Assembly (NCBI GenBank): GCA_028752905.1
Contig: JAQNBH010000002.1
Location: forward strand, 26,829,932 to 26,893,931
DNA: 64,000 nt
Reading direction: 5' to 3'
Origin: Cladorhizidae sp. MBARI D1340-BT2
Taxonomy: Eukaryota; Porifera; Demospongiae; Poecilosclerida; Cladorhizidae
In this document: positions 22,646 to 36,957 of the stretch, in pieces
Numbering within the stretch: the stretch's first letter is position 1
Layout: each line of letters opens with the position of its first letter
Notes under the pieces: generated by a model
What the model saw: the letters and a program-made list of their open reading frames with translations, nothing else
Told to the model about the DNA's origin: nothing
Databases searched by the model: none
Made by a program: the position numbers and the translations under genes

Positions 22646-25600
22646 AACATGTTTAGCATCAAGTAAGAGTACAATTCATAACTGCCCTAATTAACAAGAC
22701 CAAAGTCCCAGATTTTGTCAACTGATAGAGAAGGCCCTTATCTGCAACATGTGAACAGATTATCAATAAATGTAGTGGTTTTTCACTGGCAGGCCACCGC
22801 TTTGGCAACTGGAAAACGCCAGGAAAAATCCCAAACCTTAACACTTCAAATCACCATAACTTGCTAATACTTAGAGTACTCAAAAGTTTGGCACGTACAA
22901 AAGACAGATAATTAGAAGGGCTATCCAGTGATATAAAAATTATCTTTTTTGGATAAAGTGTAGAAAAGTTATGAGCTTCACGGCCAAAAAACAAGATTTT
23001 CGGGGGGAAAATGAGAAACATATAGACCAAATTAGGGCAAATATCAAGAACATGTTTAGCATCAAGTAAGAGTACAATTTATAACTGCCCTAATTAACAA
23101 GACCAAAGTCCCAGATTTTGTCAACTGATAGAGAAGGCCCTTATCTGCAACATGTGAACAGATTATCAATAAATGTAGTGGTTTTTCACTGGCAGGCCAC
23201 CGCTTTGGCAACTGGAAAACGCCAGGAAAAATCACAAACCTTACCACTTCAAATCATCATAACTTCCTAATACTTAGAGTACTCAAAACTTTGGCACATA
23301 CAAAAGACAGATAATTAGAAGGGCCATCAGGTGATATAAAAATTATCTTTTTGGGGTAAAGTGTAGAATAGTTATGAGCTTCACGGCAAAAAAACAAGAT
23401 TTTCGGGGGGGAAATGAGAAACATATAGACCAAATTAGGGCAAATATCAAGAACATGTTTAGCATCAAGTAAGAGTACAATTCATAACTGCCCTAATTAA
23501 CAAGACCAAAGTCCCAGATTTTGTCAACTGATAGAGAAGGCCCTTATCTGCAACATGTGAACAGATTATCAATAAATGTAGTGGTTTTTCACTGGCAGGC
23601 CACCGCTTTGGCAACTGGAAAACGCCAGGAAAAATCCCAAACCTTACCACTTCAAATCACCATAACTTGCTAATACTTAGAGTACTCAAAATTTTGGCAC
23701 GTATAAAAGACAGATAATTAGAAGAGCTATTCGGTGATATAAAAATTATCTTTTTTGGATAAAGTGTAGAAAAGTTATGAGCTTCACGGCCAAAAAACAA
23801 GATTTTCGGGGGAAAAATGAGAAACATATAGACCAAATTAGGGCAAATATCAAGAACATGTTTAGCATCAAGTAAGAGTACAATTCATAACTGCCCTAAT
23901 TAACAAGACCAAAGTCCCAGATTTTGTCAACTGATAGAGAAGGCCCTTATCTGCAACATGTGAACAGATTATCAATAAATGTAGTGGTTTTTCACTGGCA
24001 GGCCACCGCTTTGACAACTGGAAAACGCCAGGAAAAATCACAAACCTTACCACTTCAAATCATCATAACTTCCTAATACTTAGAGTACTCAAAACTTTGG
24101 CACATACAAAAGACAGATAATTAGAAGGGCCATCCGGTGATATAAAAATTATCTTTTTGGGATAAAGTGTAGAATAGTTATGAGCTTCACGGCAAAAAAA
24201 CAAGATTTTCGGGGGGGAAATGAGAAACATATAGACCAAATTAGGGCAAATATCAAGAACATGTTTAGCATCAAGTAAGAGTACAATTCATAACTGCCCT
24301 AATTAACAAGACCAAAGTCCCAGATTTTGTCAACTGATAGAGAAGGCCCTCATCTGCAACATGTGAACAGATTATCAATAAATGTAATGGTTTTTCACTG
24401 GCAGGCCACCGCTTTGGCAACTGGAAAACGCCAGGAAAAATCCCAAACCTTAACACTTCAAATCACCATAACTTGCTAATACTTAGAGTACTCAAAAGTT
24501 TGGCACGTACAAAAGACAGATAATTAGAAGGGCTATCCGGTGATATAAAAATTATCTTTTTTGGATAAAGTGTAGAAAAGTTATGAGCTTCACGGCCAAA
24601 AAACAAGATTTTCGGGGGGAAAATGAGAAACATATAGACCAAATTAGGGCAAATATCAAGAACATGTTTAGCATCAAGTAAGAGTACAATTTATAACTGC
24701 CCTAATTAACAAGACCAAAGTCCCAGATTTTGTCAACTGATAGAGAAGGCCCTTATCTGCAACATGTGAACAGATTATCAATAAATGTAGTGGTTTTTCA
24801 CTGGCAGGCCACCGCTTTGGCAACTGGAAAACGCCAGGAAAAATCACAAACCTTACCACTTCAAATCATCATAACTTCCTAATACTTAGAGTACTCAAAA
24901 CTTTGGCACATACAAAAGACAGATAATTAGAAGGGCCATCAGGTGATATAAAAATTATCTTTTTGGGGTAAAGTGTAGAATAGTTATGAGCTTCACGGCA
25001 AAAAAACAAGATTTTCGGGGGGGAAATGAGAAACATATAGACCAAATTAGGGCAAATATCAAGAACATGTTTAGCATCAAGTAAGAGTACAATTCATAAC
25101 TGCCCTAATTAACAAGACCAAAGTCCCAGATTTTGTCAACTGATAGAGAAGGCCCTTATCTGCAACATGTGAACAGATTATCAATAAATGTAGTGGGTTT
25201 TCACTGGCAGGCCACCGCTTTGGCAACTGGAAAACGCCAGGAAAAATCCCAAACCTTACCACTTCAAATCACCATAACTTGCTAATACTTAGAGTACTCA
25301 AAATTTTGGCACGTATAAAAGACAGATAATTAGAAGAGCTATCCGGTGATATAAAAATTATCTTTTTTGGGTAAAGTGTAAAAAAGTTATGAGCTTCACG
25401 GCAAAAAAAACAAGATTTTCGGGGGGAAAATGAGAAACATATAGACCAAATTAGGGCAAATATCAAGATAGAGAACACATAATGAAACCTATCATTCGAA
25501 TCATATCAAGTCCATTACAGTAAAGTGTGCAGAATATTATGGATGTTTGATATCAACAGAGAGCACAGAGAGAGACCTATCTTAATAGCTATATATCAAG

Positions 25601-25973
25601 TTTATTCAGTGAAGTGTGGAGAATCTATTTAGCATCAAGAGAGAGCAGAGAGAAACCTATCTTGTGATTCTATCAAGTCCATTACTGTGAAGTATGTGGA
25701 ATATACGGATGTTTGGTATCAAGAGAGAGAACAGAGAGAGGCCTACCTTTAGAGCTATATATCAAGTCTATTCAGTGAAGTGTGGAGAATCTATGAAGCT
25801 AACATGTTTAGCTCAAGATAGAGAACACTGAGAGATACCTATCTTGCAAGTCCATTACAGTGAAGTGTGCAGAATATATGGATGTTTGGTATCAAGAGAG
25901 AGCACTTGGAGAGTCCTATCTTAATAGCTGTATAACAAGTCTATTCAGTGAAGTGTGGATAATCTACGAAGCT
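22646..25973 (-). repeat. Core-rich segment L-V-G-V-L-V-N-block (3328 bp)
   Basis: Seven cores in a row at 22646, 23049, 23452, 23855, 24258, 24661 and 25064, followed by one block at 25468-25973. The longest block-free run in the window. Core 23855 has TTTGACAAC. Core 24258 has private CCCTCATCTG and TGTAATGG. The N core at 25064 and its block share the GTATGTGG marker with the copies at 7406, 10031 and 13058. Confidence 0.87.
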
Positions 25974-26882
25974 AACATGTTTAGCATCAAGTAAGAGTAC
26001 AATTCATAACTGCCCTAATTAACAAGACCAAAGTCCCAGATTTTGTCAACTGATAGAGAAGGCCCTTATCTGCAACATGTGAACAGATTATCAATAAATG
26101 TAGTGGTTTTTCACTGGCAGGCCACCGCTTTGGCAACTGGAAAACGCCAGGAAAAATCCCAAACCTTAACACTTCAAATCACCATAACTTGCTAATACTT
26201 AGAGTACTCAAAATTTTGGCACGTACAAAAGACAGATAATTAGAAGGGCTATCCGGTGATATAAAAATTATCTTTTTTGGATAAAGTGTAGAAAAGTTAT
26301 GAGCTTCACGGCAAAAAAACAAGATTTTCGGGGGGAAAATGAGAAACATATAGACCAAATTAGGGCAAATATCAAGATAGAGAACACATAATGAAACCTA
26401 TCATTCGAATCATATCAAGTCCATTACAGTAAAGTTTGCAGAATATTATGGATGTTTGATATCAACAGAGAGCACAGAGAGAGACCTATCTTAATAGCTA
26501 TATATCAAGTTTATTCAGTGAAGTGTGGAGAATCTATTTAGCATCAAGAGAGAGCAGAGAGAAACCTATCTTGTGATTCTATCAAGTCCATTACTGTGAA
26601 GTATGCGGAATATACGGATGTTTGGTATCAAGAGAGAGAACAGAGAGAGGCCTACCTTTAGAGCTATATATCAAGTCTATTCAGTGAAGTGTGGAGAATC
26701 TATGAAGCTAACATGTTTAGCTCAAGATAGAGAACACTGAGAGATACCTATCTTGCAAGTCCATTACAGTGAAGTGTGCAGAATATATGGATGTTTGGTA
26801 TCAAGAGAGAGCACTTGGAGAGTCCTATCTTAATAGCTGTATAACAAGTCTATTCAGTGAAGTGTGGATAATCTACGAAGCT
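25974..26882 (-). repeat. L core + block (909 bp)
   Basis: Core 25974 (L subtype), block 26377-26882. Most other L cores are followed on the right by another core, so this is an atypical arrangement. The block carries AAAGTTTGCAG instead of AAAGTGTGCAG, also seen near 59705 and 61926. Confidence 0.87.
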
Positions 26883-29802
26883 AACATGTTTAGCATCAAG
26901 TAAGAGTACAATTCATAACTGCCCTAATTAACAAGACCAAAGTCCCAGATTTTGTCAACTGATAGAGAAGGCCCTTATCTGCAACATGTGAACAGATTAT
27001 CAATAAATGTAGTGGTTTTTCACTGGCAGGCCACCGCTTTGACAACTGGAAAACGCCAGGAAAAATCACAAACCTTACCACTTCAAATCATCATAACTTC
27101 CTAATACTTAGAGTACTCAAAACTTTGGCACATACAAAAGACAGATAATTAGAAGGGCCATCCGGTGATATAAAAATTATCTTTTTGGGGTAAAGTGTAG
27201 AATAGTTATGAGCTTCACGGCAAAAAAACAAGATTTTCGGGGGGGAAATGAGAAACATATAGACCAAATTAGGGCAAATATCAAGAACATGTTTAGCATC
27301 AAGTAAGAGTACAATTCATAACTGCCCTAATTAACAAGACCAAAGTCCCAGATTTTGTCAACTGATAGAGAAGGCCCTTATCTGCAACATGTGAACAGAT
27401 TATCAATAAATGTAGTGGTTTTTCACTGGCAGGCCACCGCTTTGGCAACTGGAAAACGTCAGGAAAAATCCCAAACCTTAACACTTCAAATCACCATAAC
27501 TTGCTAATACTTAGAGTACTCAAATTTAGGCACGTACAAAAGACAGATAATTAGAAGGGCTATCCGGTGATATAAAAATTATCTTTTTTGGATAAAGTGT
27601 AGAAAAGTTATGAGCTTCACGGCCAAAAAACAAGATTTTCGGGGGGAAAATGAGAAACATATAGACCAAATTAGGGCAAATATCAAGAACATGTTTAGCA
27701 TCAAGTAAGAGTACAATTCATAACTGCCCTAATTAACAAGACCAAAGTCCCAGATTTTGTCAACTGATAGAGAATGCCCTTATCTGCAACATGTGAACAG
27801 ATTATCAATAAATGTAGTGGTTTTCACTGGCAGGCCACCGCTTTGGCAACTGGAAAACGCCAGGAAAGATCCCAAACCTTACCACTTCAAATCATCATAA
27901 CTTGCTAATACTTAGAGTACTCAAAATTTTGGCACGTACAAAAGACATATAATTAGAAGGGCTATTCGGTGATATAAAAATTATCTTTTTTGGGTAAAGT
28001 GTAGAAAAGTTATGAGCTTCACGGCAAAAAAACAAGATTTTCGGGGGGAAAATGAGAAACATATAGACCAAATTAGGGCAAATATCAAGAACATGTTTAG
28101 CATCAAGTAAGAGTACAATTCATAACTGCCCTAATTAACAAGACCAAAGTCCCAGATTTTGTCAACTGATAGAGAAGGCCCTTATCTGCAACATGTGAAC
28201 AGATTATCAATAAATGTAGTGGTTTTTCACTGGCAGGCCACCGCTTTGACAACTGGAAAACGCCAGGAAAAATCACAAACCTTACCACTTCAAATCATCA
28301 TAACTTCCTAATACTTAGAGTACTCAAAACTTTGGCACATACAAAAGACAGATAATTAGAAGGGCCATCCGGTGATATAAAAATTATCTTTTTGGGGTAA
28401 AGTGTAGAATAGTTATGAGCTTCACGGCAAAAAAACAAGATTTTCGGGGGGGAAATGAGAAACATATAGACCAAATTAGGGCAAATATCAAGAACATGTT
28501 TAGCATCAAGTAAGAGTACAATTCATAACTGCCCTAATTAACAAGACCAAAGTCCCAGATTTTGTCAACTGATAGAGAAGGCCCTTATCTGCAACATGTG
28601 AACAGATTATCAATAAATGTAGTGGTTTTTCACTGGCAGGCCACCGCTTTGGCAACTGGAAAACGTCAGGAAAAATCCCAAACCTTAACACTTCAAATCA
28701 CCATAACTTGCTAATACTTAGAGTACTCAAATTTAGGCACGTACAAAAGACAGATAATTAGAAGGGCTATCCGGTGATATAAAAATTATCTTTTTTGGAT
28801 AAAGTGTAGAAAAGTTATGAGCTTCACGGCCAAAAAACAAGATTTTCGGGGGGAAAATGAGAAACATATAGACCAAATTAGGGCAAATATCAAGAACATG
28901 TTTAGCATCAAGTAAGAGTACAATTCATAACTGCCCTAATTAACAAGACCAAAGTCCCAGATTTTGTCAACTGATAGAGAATGCCCTTATCTGCAACATG
29001 TGAACAGATTATCAATAAATGTAGTGGTTTTCACTGGCAGGCCACCGCTTTGGCAACTGGAAAACGCCAGGAAAGATCCCAAACCTTACCACTTCAAATC
29101 ATCATAACTTGCTAATACTTAGAGTACTCAAAATTTTGGCACGTACAAAAGACATATAATTAGAAGGGCTATTCGGTGATATAAAAATTATCTTTTTTGG
29201 GTAAAGTGTAGAAAAGTTATGAGCTTCACGGCAAAAAAACAAGATTTTCGGGGGGAAAATGAGAAACATATAGACCAAATTAGGGCAAATATCAAGATAG
29301 AGAACACATAATGAAACCTATCATTCGAATCATATCAAGTCCATTACAGTAAAGTGTGCAGAATATTATGGATGTTTGATATCAACAGAGAGCACAGAGA
29401 GAGACCTATCTTAATAGCTATATATCAAGTTTATTCAGTGAAGTGTGGAGAATCTATTTAGCATCAAGAGAGAGCAGAGAGAAACCTATCTTGTGATTCT
29501 ATCAAGTCCATTACTGTGAAGTATGCGGAATATACGGATGTTTGGTATCAAGAGAGAGAACAGAGAGAGGCCTACCTTTAGAGCTATATATCAAGTCTAT
29601 TCAGTGAAGTGTGGAGAATCTATGAAGCTAACATGTTTAGCTCAAGATAGAGAACACTGAGAGATACCTATCTTGCAAGTCCATTACAGTGAAGTGTGCA
29701 GAATATATGGATGTTTGGTATCAAGAGAGAGCACTTGGAGAGTCCTATCTTAATAGCTGTATAACAAGTCTATTCAGTGAAGTGTGGATAATCTACGAAG
29801 CT
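26883..29802 (-). repeat. Tandem duplication of V-L-b trimer, then block
   Basis: Cores at 26883 (V, TTTGACAAC), 27286 (L, AAACGTCAGG and CAAATTTAGGC) and 27688 (b, GAATGCCC and GACATATAATT) are repeated at 28090, 28493 and 28895 with the same private variants, an offset of 1207 bp. Block at 29297-29802. The shared private changes show a recent duplication of exactly three cores. Confidence 0.92.
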
Positions 29803-32321
29803 AACATGTTTAGCATCAAGTAAGAGTACAATTCATAACTGCCCTAATTAACAAGACCTAAGTCCCAGATTTTGTCAACTGATAGAGAAGGCCCTTATCT
29901 GCAACATGTGAACAGATTATCAATAAATGTAGTGGTTTTTCACTGGCAGGCCACCGCTTTGGCAACTGGAAAACGCCAGGAAAAATCCCAAACCTTACCA
30001 CTTCAAATCACCATAACTTGCTAATACTTAGAGTACTCAAAATTTTGACACGTACAAAAGACAGACAATTAGAAGGGCTATTCGGTGATATAAAAATTAT
30101 CTTTTTTGGGTAAAGTGTAGAAAAGTTATGAGCTTCACGGCAAAAAAACAAGATTTTCGGGGGGAAAATGAGAAACATATAGACCAAATTAGGGCAAATA
30201 TCAAGAACATGTTTAGCATCAAGTAAGAGTACAATTCATAACTGCCCTAATTAACAAGACCAAAGTCCCAGATTTTGTCAACTGATAGAGAAGGCCCTTA
30301 TCTGCAACATGTGAACAGATTATCAATAAATGTAGTGGTTTTCACTGGCAGGCCACCGCTTTGGCAACTGGAAAACGCCAGGAAAGATCCCAAACCTTAC
30401 CACTTCAAATCATCATAACTTGCTAATACTTAGAGTACTCAAAATTTTGGCACGTACAAAAGACAGATAATTAGAAGGGCTATTCGGTGATATAAAAATT
30501 ATCTTTTTTGGGTAAAGTATAGAATAGTTATGAGCTTCACGGCAAAAAAACAAGATTTTCGGGGGGAAAATGAGAAACATATAGACCAAATTAGGGCAAA
30601 TATCAAGAACATGTTTAGCATCAAGTAAGAGTACAATTCATAACTGCCCTAATTAACAAGACCAAAGTCCCAGATTTTGTCAACTGATAGAGAAGGCCCT
30701 TATCTGCAACATGTGAACAGATTATCAATAAATGTAGTGGTTTTTCACTGGCAGGCCACCGCTTTGGCAACTGGAAAACGCCAGGAAAAATCCCAAACCT
30801 TACCACTTCAAATCACCATAACTTGCTAATACTTAGAGTACTCAAAATTTTGGCACGTACAAAAGACAGATAATTAGAAGGGCTATTCGGTGATATAAAA
30901 ATTATCTTTTTTGGATAAAGTGTAGAAAAGTTATGAGCTTCACGGCAAAAAAACAAGATTTTCGGGGGGAAAATGAGAAACATATAGACCAAATTAGGGC
31001 AAATATCAAGAACATGTTTAGCATCAAGTAAGAGTACAATTCATAACTGCCCTAATTAACAAGACCAAAGTCCCAGATTTTGTCAACTGATAGAGAAGGC
31101 CCTTATCTGCAACATGTGAACAGATTATCAATAAATGTAGTGGTTTTCACTGGCAGGCCACCGCTTTGGCAACTGGAAAACGCCAGGAAAGATCCCAAAC
31201 CTTACCACTTCAAATCACCATAACTTGCTAATACTTAGAGTACTTAAAATTTTGGCACGTACAAAAGACAGATAATTAGAAGAGCTATCCGGTAATATAA
31301 AAATTATCTTTTTGGGGTAAAGTGTAGAATAGTTATGAGCTTCACGGCAAAAAAACAAGATTTTCGGGGGGGAAATGAGAAACATATAGACCAAATTAGG
31401 GCAAATATCAAGAACATGTTTAGCATCAAGTAAGAGTACAATTCATAACTGCCCTAATTAACAAGACCAAAGTCCCAGATTTTGTCAACTGATAGAGAAG
31501 GCCCTTATCTGCAACATGTGAACAGATTATCAATAAATGTAGTGGTTTTTCACTGGCAGGCCACCGCTTTGGCAACTGGAAAACGCCAGGAAAAATCCCA
31601 AACCTTACCACTTCAAATCACCATAACTTGCTAATACTTAGAGTACTCAAAATTTTGGCACGTATAAAAGACAGATAATTAGAAGAGCTATCCGGTGATA
31701 TAAAAATTATCTTTTTTGGGTAAAGTGTAGGAAAGTTATGAGCTTCACGGCAAAAAAACAAGATTTTCGGGGGGGAAATGAGAAACATATAGACCAAATT
31801 AGGGCAAATATCAAGATAGAGAACACATAATGAAACCTATCATTCGAATCATATCAAGTCCATTACAGTAAAGTGTGCAGAATATTATGGATGTTTGATA
31901 TCAACAGAGAGCACAGAGAGAGACCTATCTTAATAGCTATATATCAAGTTTATTCAGTGAAGTGTGGAGAATCTATTTAGCATCAAGAGAGAGCAGAGAG
32001 AAACCTATCTTGTGATTCTATCAAGTCCATTACTGTGAAGTATGCGGAATATACGGATGTTTGGTATCAAGAGAGAGAACAGAGAGAGGCCTACCTTTAG
32101 AGCTATATATCAAGTCTATTCAGTGAAGTGTGGAGAATCTATGAAGCTAACATGTTTAGCTCAAGATAGAGAACACTGAGAGATACCTATCTTGCAAGTC
32201 CATTACAGTGAAGTGTGCAGAATATATGGATGTTTGGTATCAAGAGAGAGCACTTGGAGAGTCCTATCTTAATAGCTGTATAACAAGTCTATTCAGTGAA
32301 GTGTGGATAATCTACGAAGCT
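29803..32321 (-). repeat. Higher-order repeat P-b-G-b-G-block (2519 bp)
   Basis: Cores at 29803 (P, private GACCTAAGTCC), 30206 (b), 30608 (G), 31011 (b) and 31413 (G). Block at 31816-32321. b cores alternate with 403-bp cores. Same length and plan as 39478-41996. Confidence 0.87.
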
Positions 32322-35243
32322 AACATGTTTAGCATCAAGTAAGAGTACAATTCATAACTGCCCTAATTAACAAGACCAAAGTCCCAGATTTTGTCAACTG
32401 ATAGAGAAGGCCCTTATCTGCAACATGTGAACAGATTATCAATAAATGTAGTGGTTTTTCACTGGCAGGCCACCGCTTTGACAACTGGAAAACGCCAGGA
32501 AAAATCACAAACCTTACCACTTCAAATCATCATAACTTCCTAATACTTAGAGTACTCAAAACTTTGGCACATACAAAAGACAGATAATTAGAAGGGCCAT
32601 CCGGTGATATAAAAATTATCTTTTTGGGGTAAAGTGTAGAATAGTTATGAGCTTCACGGCAAAAAAACAAGATTTTCGGGGGGGAAATGAGAAACATATA
32701 GACCAAATTAGGGCAAATATCAAGAACATGTTTAGCATCAAGTAAGAGTACAATTCATAACTGCCCTAATTAACAAGACCAAAGTCCCAGATTTTGTCAA
32801 CTGATAGAGAAGGCCCTTATCTGCAACATGTGAACAGATTATCAATAAATGTAGTGGTTTTTCACTGGCAGGCCACCGCTTTGGCAACTGGAAAACGCCA
32901 GGAAAAATCCCAAACCTTAACACTTCAAATCACCATAACTTGCTAATACTTAGAGTACTCAAATTTAGGCACGTACAAAAGACAGATAATTAGAAGGGCT
33001 ATCCGGTGATATAAAAATTATCTTTTTTGGATAAAGTGTAGAAAAGTTATGAGCTTCACGGCCAAAAAACAAGATTTTCGGGGGGAAAATGAGAAACATA
33101 TAGACCAAATTAGGGCAAATATCAAGAACATGTTTAGCATCAAGTAAGAGTACAATTCATAACTGCCCTAATTAACAAGACCAAAGTCCCAGATTTTGTC
33201 AACTGATAGAGAAGGCCCTTATCTGCAACATGTGAACAGATTATCAATAAATGTAGTGGTTTTTCACTGGCAGGCCACCGCTTTGGCAACTGGAAAACGC
33301 CAGGAAAAATCCCAAACCTTACCACTTCAAATCACCATAACTTCCTAATACTTAGAGTACTCAAAATTTTGGCACGTACAAAAGACATATAATTAGAAGG
33401 GCTATTCGGTGATATAAAAATTATCTTTTTTGGGTAAAGTGTAGAAAAGTTATGAGCTTCACGGCAAAAAAACAAGATTTTCGGGGGGAAAATGAGAAAC
33501 ATATAGACCAAATTAGGGCAAATATCAAGAACATGTTTAGCATCAAGTAAGAGTACAATTCATAACTGCCCTAATTAACAAGACCAAAGTCCCAGATTTT
33601 GTCAACTGATAGAGAAGGCCCTTATCTGCAACATGTGAACAGATTATCAATAAATGTAGTGGTTTTTCACTGGCAGGCCACCGCTTTGGCAACTGGAAAA
33701 CGCCAGGAAAAATCCCAAACCTTACCACTTCAAATCACCATAACTTGCTAATACTTAGAGTACTCAAAATTTTGACACGTACAAAAGACAGACAATTAGA
33801 AGGGCTATTCGGTGATATAAAAATTATCTTTTTTGGGTAAAGTGTAGAAAAGTTATGAGCTTCACGGCAAAAAAACAAGATTTTCGGGGAGAAAATGAGA
33901 AACATATAGACCAAATTAGGGCAAATATCAAGAACATGTTTAGCATCAAGTAAGAGTACAATTCATAACTGCCCTAATTAACAAGACCAAAGTCCCAGAT
34001 TTTGTCAACTGATAGAGAAGGCCCTTATCTGCAACATGTGAACAGATTATCAATAAATGTAGTGGTTTTCACTGGCAGGCCACCGCTTTGGCAACTGGAA
34101 AACGCCAGGAAAGATCCCAAACCTTACCACTTCAAATCACCATAACTTGCTAATACTTAGAGTACTCAAAATTTTGGCACGTACAAAAGACAGATAATTA
34201 GAAGGGCTATTCGGTGATATAAAAATTATCTTTTTGGGGTAAAGTGTAGAATAGTTATGAGCTTCACGGCAAAAAAACAAGATTTTCGGGGGGAAAATGA
34301 GAAACATATAGACCAAATTAGGGCAAATATCAAGAACATGTTTAGCATCAAGTAAGAGTACAATTCATAACTGCCCTAATTAACAAGACCAAAGTCCCAG
34401 ATTTTGTCAACTGATAGAGAAGGCCCTTATCTGCAACATGTGAACAGATTATCAATAAATGTAGTGGTTTTTCACTGGCAGGCCACCGCTTTGGCAACTG
34501 GAAAACGCCAGGAAAAATCCCAAACCTTACCACTTCAAATCACCATAACTTGCTAATACTTAGAGTACTCAAAATGTTGGCACGTATAAAAGACAGATAA
34601 TTAGAAGAGCTATCCGGTGATATAAAAATTATCTTTTTTGGGTAAAGTGTAGAAATGTTATGAGCTTCACGGCAAAAAAACAAGATTTTCGGGGGGAAAA
34701 TGAGAAACATATAGACCAAATTAGGGCAAATATCAAGATAGAGAACACATAATGAAACCTATCATTCGAATCATATCAAGTCCATTACAGTAAAGTGTGC
34801 AGAATATTATGGATGTTTGATATCAACAGAGAGCACAGAGAGAGACCTATCTTAATAGCTATATATCAAGTTTATTCAGTGAAGTGTGGAGAATCTATTT
34901 AGCATCAAGAGAGAGCAGAGAGAAACCTATCTTGTGATTCTATCAAGTCCATTACTGTGAAGTATGCGGAATATACGGATGTTTGGTATCAAGAGAGATA
35001 ACAGAGAGAGGCCTACCTTTAGAGCTATATATCAAGTCTATTCAGTGAAGTGTGGAGAATCTATGAAGCTAACATGTTTAGCTCAAGATAGAGAACACTG
35101 AGAGATACCTATCTTGCAAGTCCATTACAGTGAAGTGTGCAGAATATATGGATGTTTGGTATCAAGAGAGAGCACTTGGAGAGTCCTATCTTAATAGCTG
35201 TATAACAAGTCTATTCAGTGAAGTGTGGATAATCTACGAAGCT
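32322..35243 (-). repeat. Higher-order repeat V-L-G-P-b-G-block (2922 bp)
   Basis: Cores at 32322 (V), 32725 (L with CAAATTTAGGC), 33127 (G with GACATATAATT), 33530 (P), 33933 (b) and 34335 (G). Block at 34738-35243, which has a private AGAGATAACAG. It joins the V-L module of the left part of the array to the P-b-G-block module of the right part. Confidence 0.86.
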
Positions 35244-36957
35244 AACATGTTTAGCATCAAGTAAGAGTACAATTCATAACTGCCCTAATTAACAAGACCA
35301 AAGTCCCAGATTTTGTCAACTGATAGAGAAGGCCCTTATCTGCAACATGTGAACAGATTATCAATAAATGTAGTGGTTTTTCACTGGCAGGCCACCGCTT
35401 TGACAACTGGAAAACGCCAGGAAAAATCACAAACCTTACCACTTCAAATCATCATAACTTCCTAATACTTAGAGTACTCAAAACTTTGGCACATACAAAA
35501 GACAGATAATTAGAAGGGCCATCCGGTGATATAAAAATTATCTTTTTGGGGTAAAGTGTAGAATAGTTATGAGCTTCACGGCAAAAAAACAAGATTTTCG
35601 GGGGGGAAATGAGAAACATATAGACCAAATTAGGGCAAATATCAAGAACATGTTTAGCATCAAGTAAGAGTACAATTCATAACTGCCCTAATTAACAAGA
35701 CCAAAGTCCCAGATTTTGTCAACTGATAGAGAAGGCCCTTATCTGCAACATGTGAACAGATTATCAATAAATGTAGTGGTTTTTCACTGGCAGGCCACCG
35801 CTTTGGCAACTGGAAAACGCCAGGAAAAATCCCAAACCTTAACACTTCAAATCACCATAACTTGCTAATACTTAGAGTACTCAAATTTAGGCACGTACAA
35901 AAGACAGATAATTAGAAGGGCTATCCGGTGATATAAAAATTATCTTTTTTGGATAAAGTGTAGAAAAGTTATGAGCTTCACGGCCAAAAAACAAGATTTT
36001 CGGGGGGGAAATGAGAAACATATAGACCAAATTAGGGCAAATATCAAGAACATGTTTAGCATCAAGTAAGAGTACAATTCATAACTGCCCTAATTAACAA
36101 GACCAAAGTCCCAGATTTTGTCAACTGATAGAGAAGGCCCTTATCTGCAACATGTGAACAGATTATCAATAAATGTAGTGGTTTTTCACTGGCAGGCCAC
36201 CGCTTTGGCAACTGGAAAACGCCAGGAAAAATCCCAAACCTTACCACTTCAAATCACCATAACTTGCTAATACTTAGAGTACTCAAAATTTTGGCACGTA
36301 TAAAAGACAGATAATTAGAAGAGCTATCCGGTGATATAAAAATTATCTTTTTTGGGTAAAGTGTAGAAAAGTTATGAGCTTCACGGCAAAAAAACAAGAT
36401 TTTCGGGGGGAAAATGAGAAACATATAGACCAAATTAGGGCAAATATCAAGATAGAGAACACATAATGAAACCTATCATTCGAATCATATCAAGTCCATT
36501 ACAGTAAAGTGTGCAGAATATTATGGATGTTTGATATCAACAGAGAGCACAGAGAGAGACCTATCTTAATAGCTATATATCAAGTTTATTCAGTGAAGTG
36601 TGGAGAATCTATTTAGCATCAAGAGAGAGCAGAGAGAAACCTATCTTGTGATTCTATCAAGTCCATTACTGTGAAGTATGCGGAATATACGGATGTTTGG
36701 TATCAAGAGAGAGAACAGAGAGAGGCCTACCTTTAGAGCTATATATCAAGTCTATTCAGTGAAGTGTGGAGAATCTATGAAGCTAACATGTTTAGCTCAA
36801 GATAGAGAACACTGAGAGATACCTATCTTGCAAGTCCATTACAGTGAAGTGTGCAGAATATATGGATGTTTGGTATCAAGAGAGAGCACTTGGAGAGTCC
36901 TATCTTAATAGCTGTATAACAAGTCTATTCAGTGAAGTGTGGATAATCTACGAAGCT
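35244..36957 (-). repeat. Higher-order repeat V-L-G-block (1714 bp)
   Basis: Cores at 35244 (V, TTTGACAAC), 35647 (L, CAAATTTAGGC, 402 bp) and 36049 (G). Block at 36452-36957. Shortened relative to its neighbours on both sides. Confidence 0.87.
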
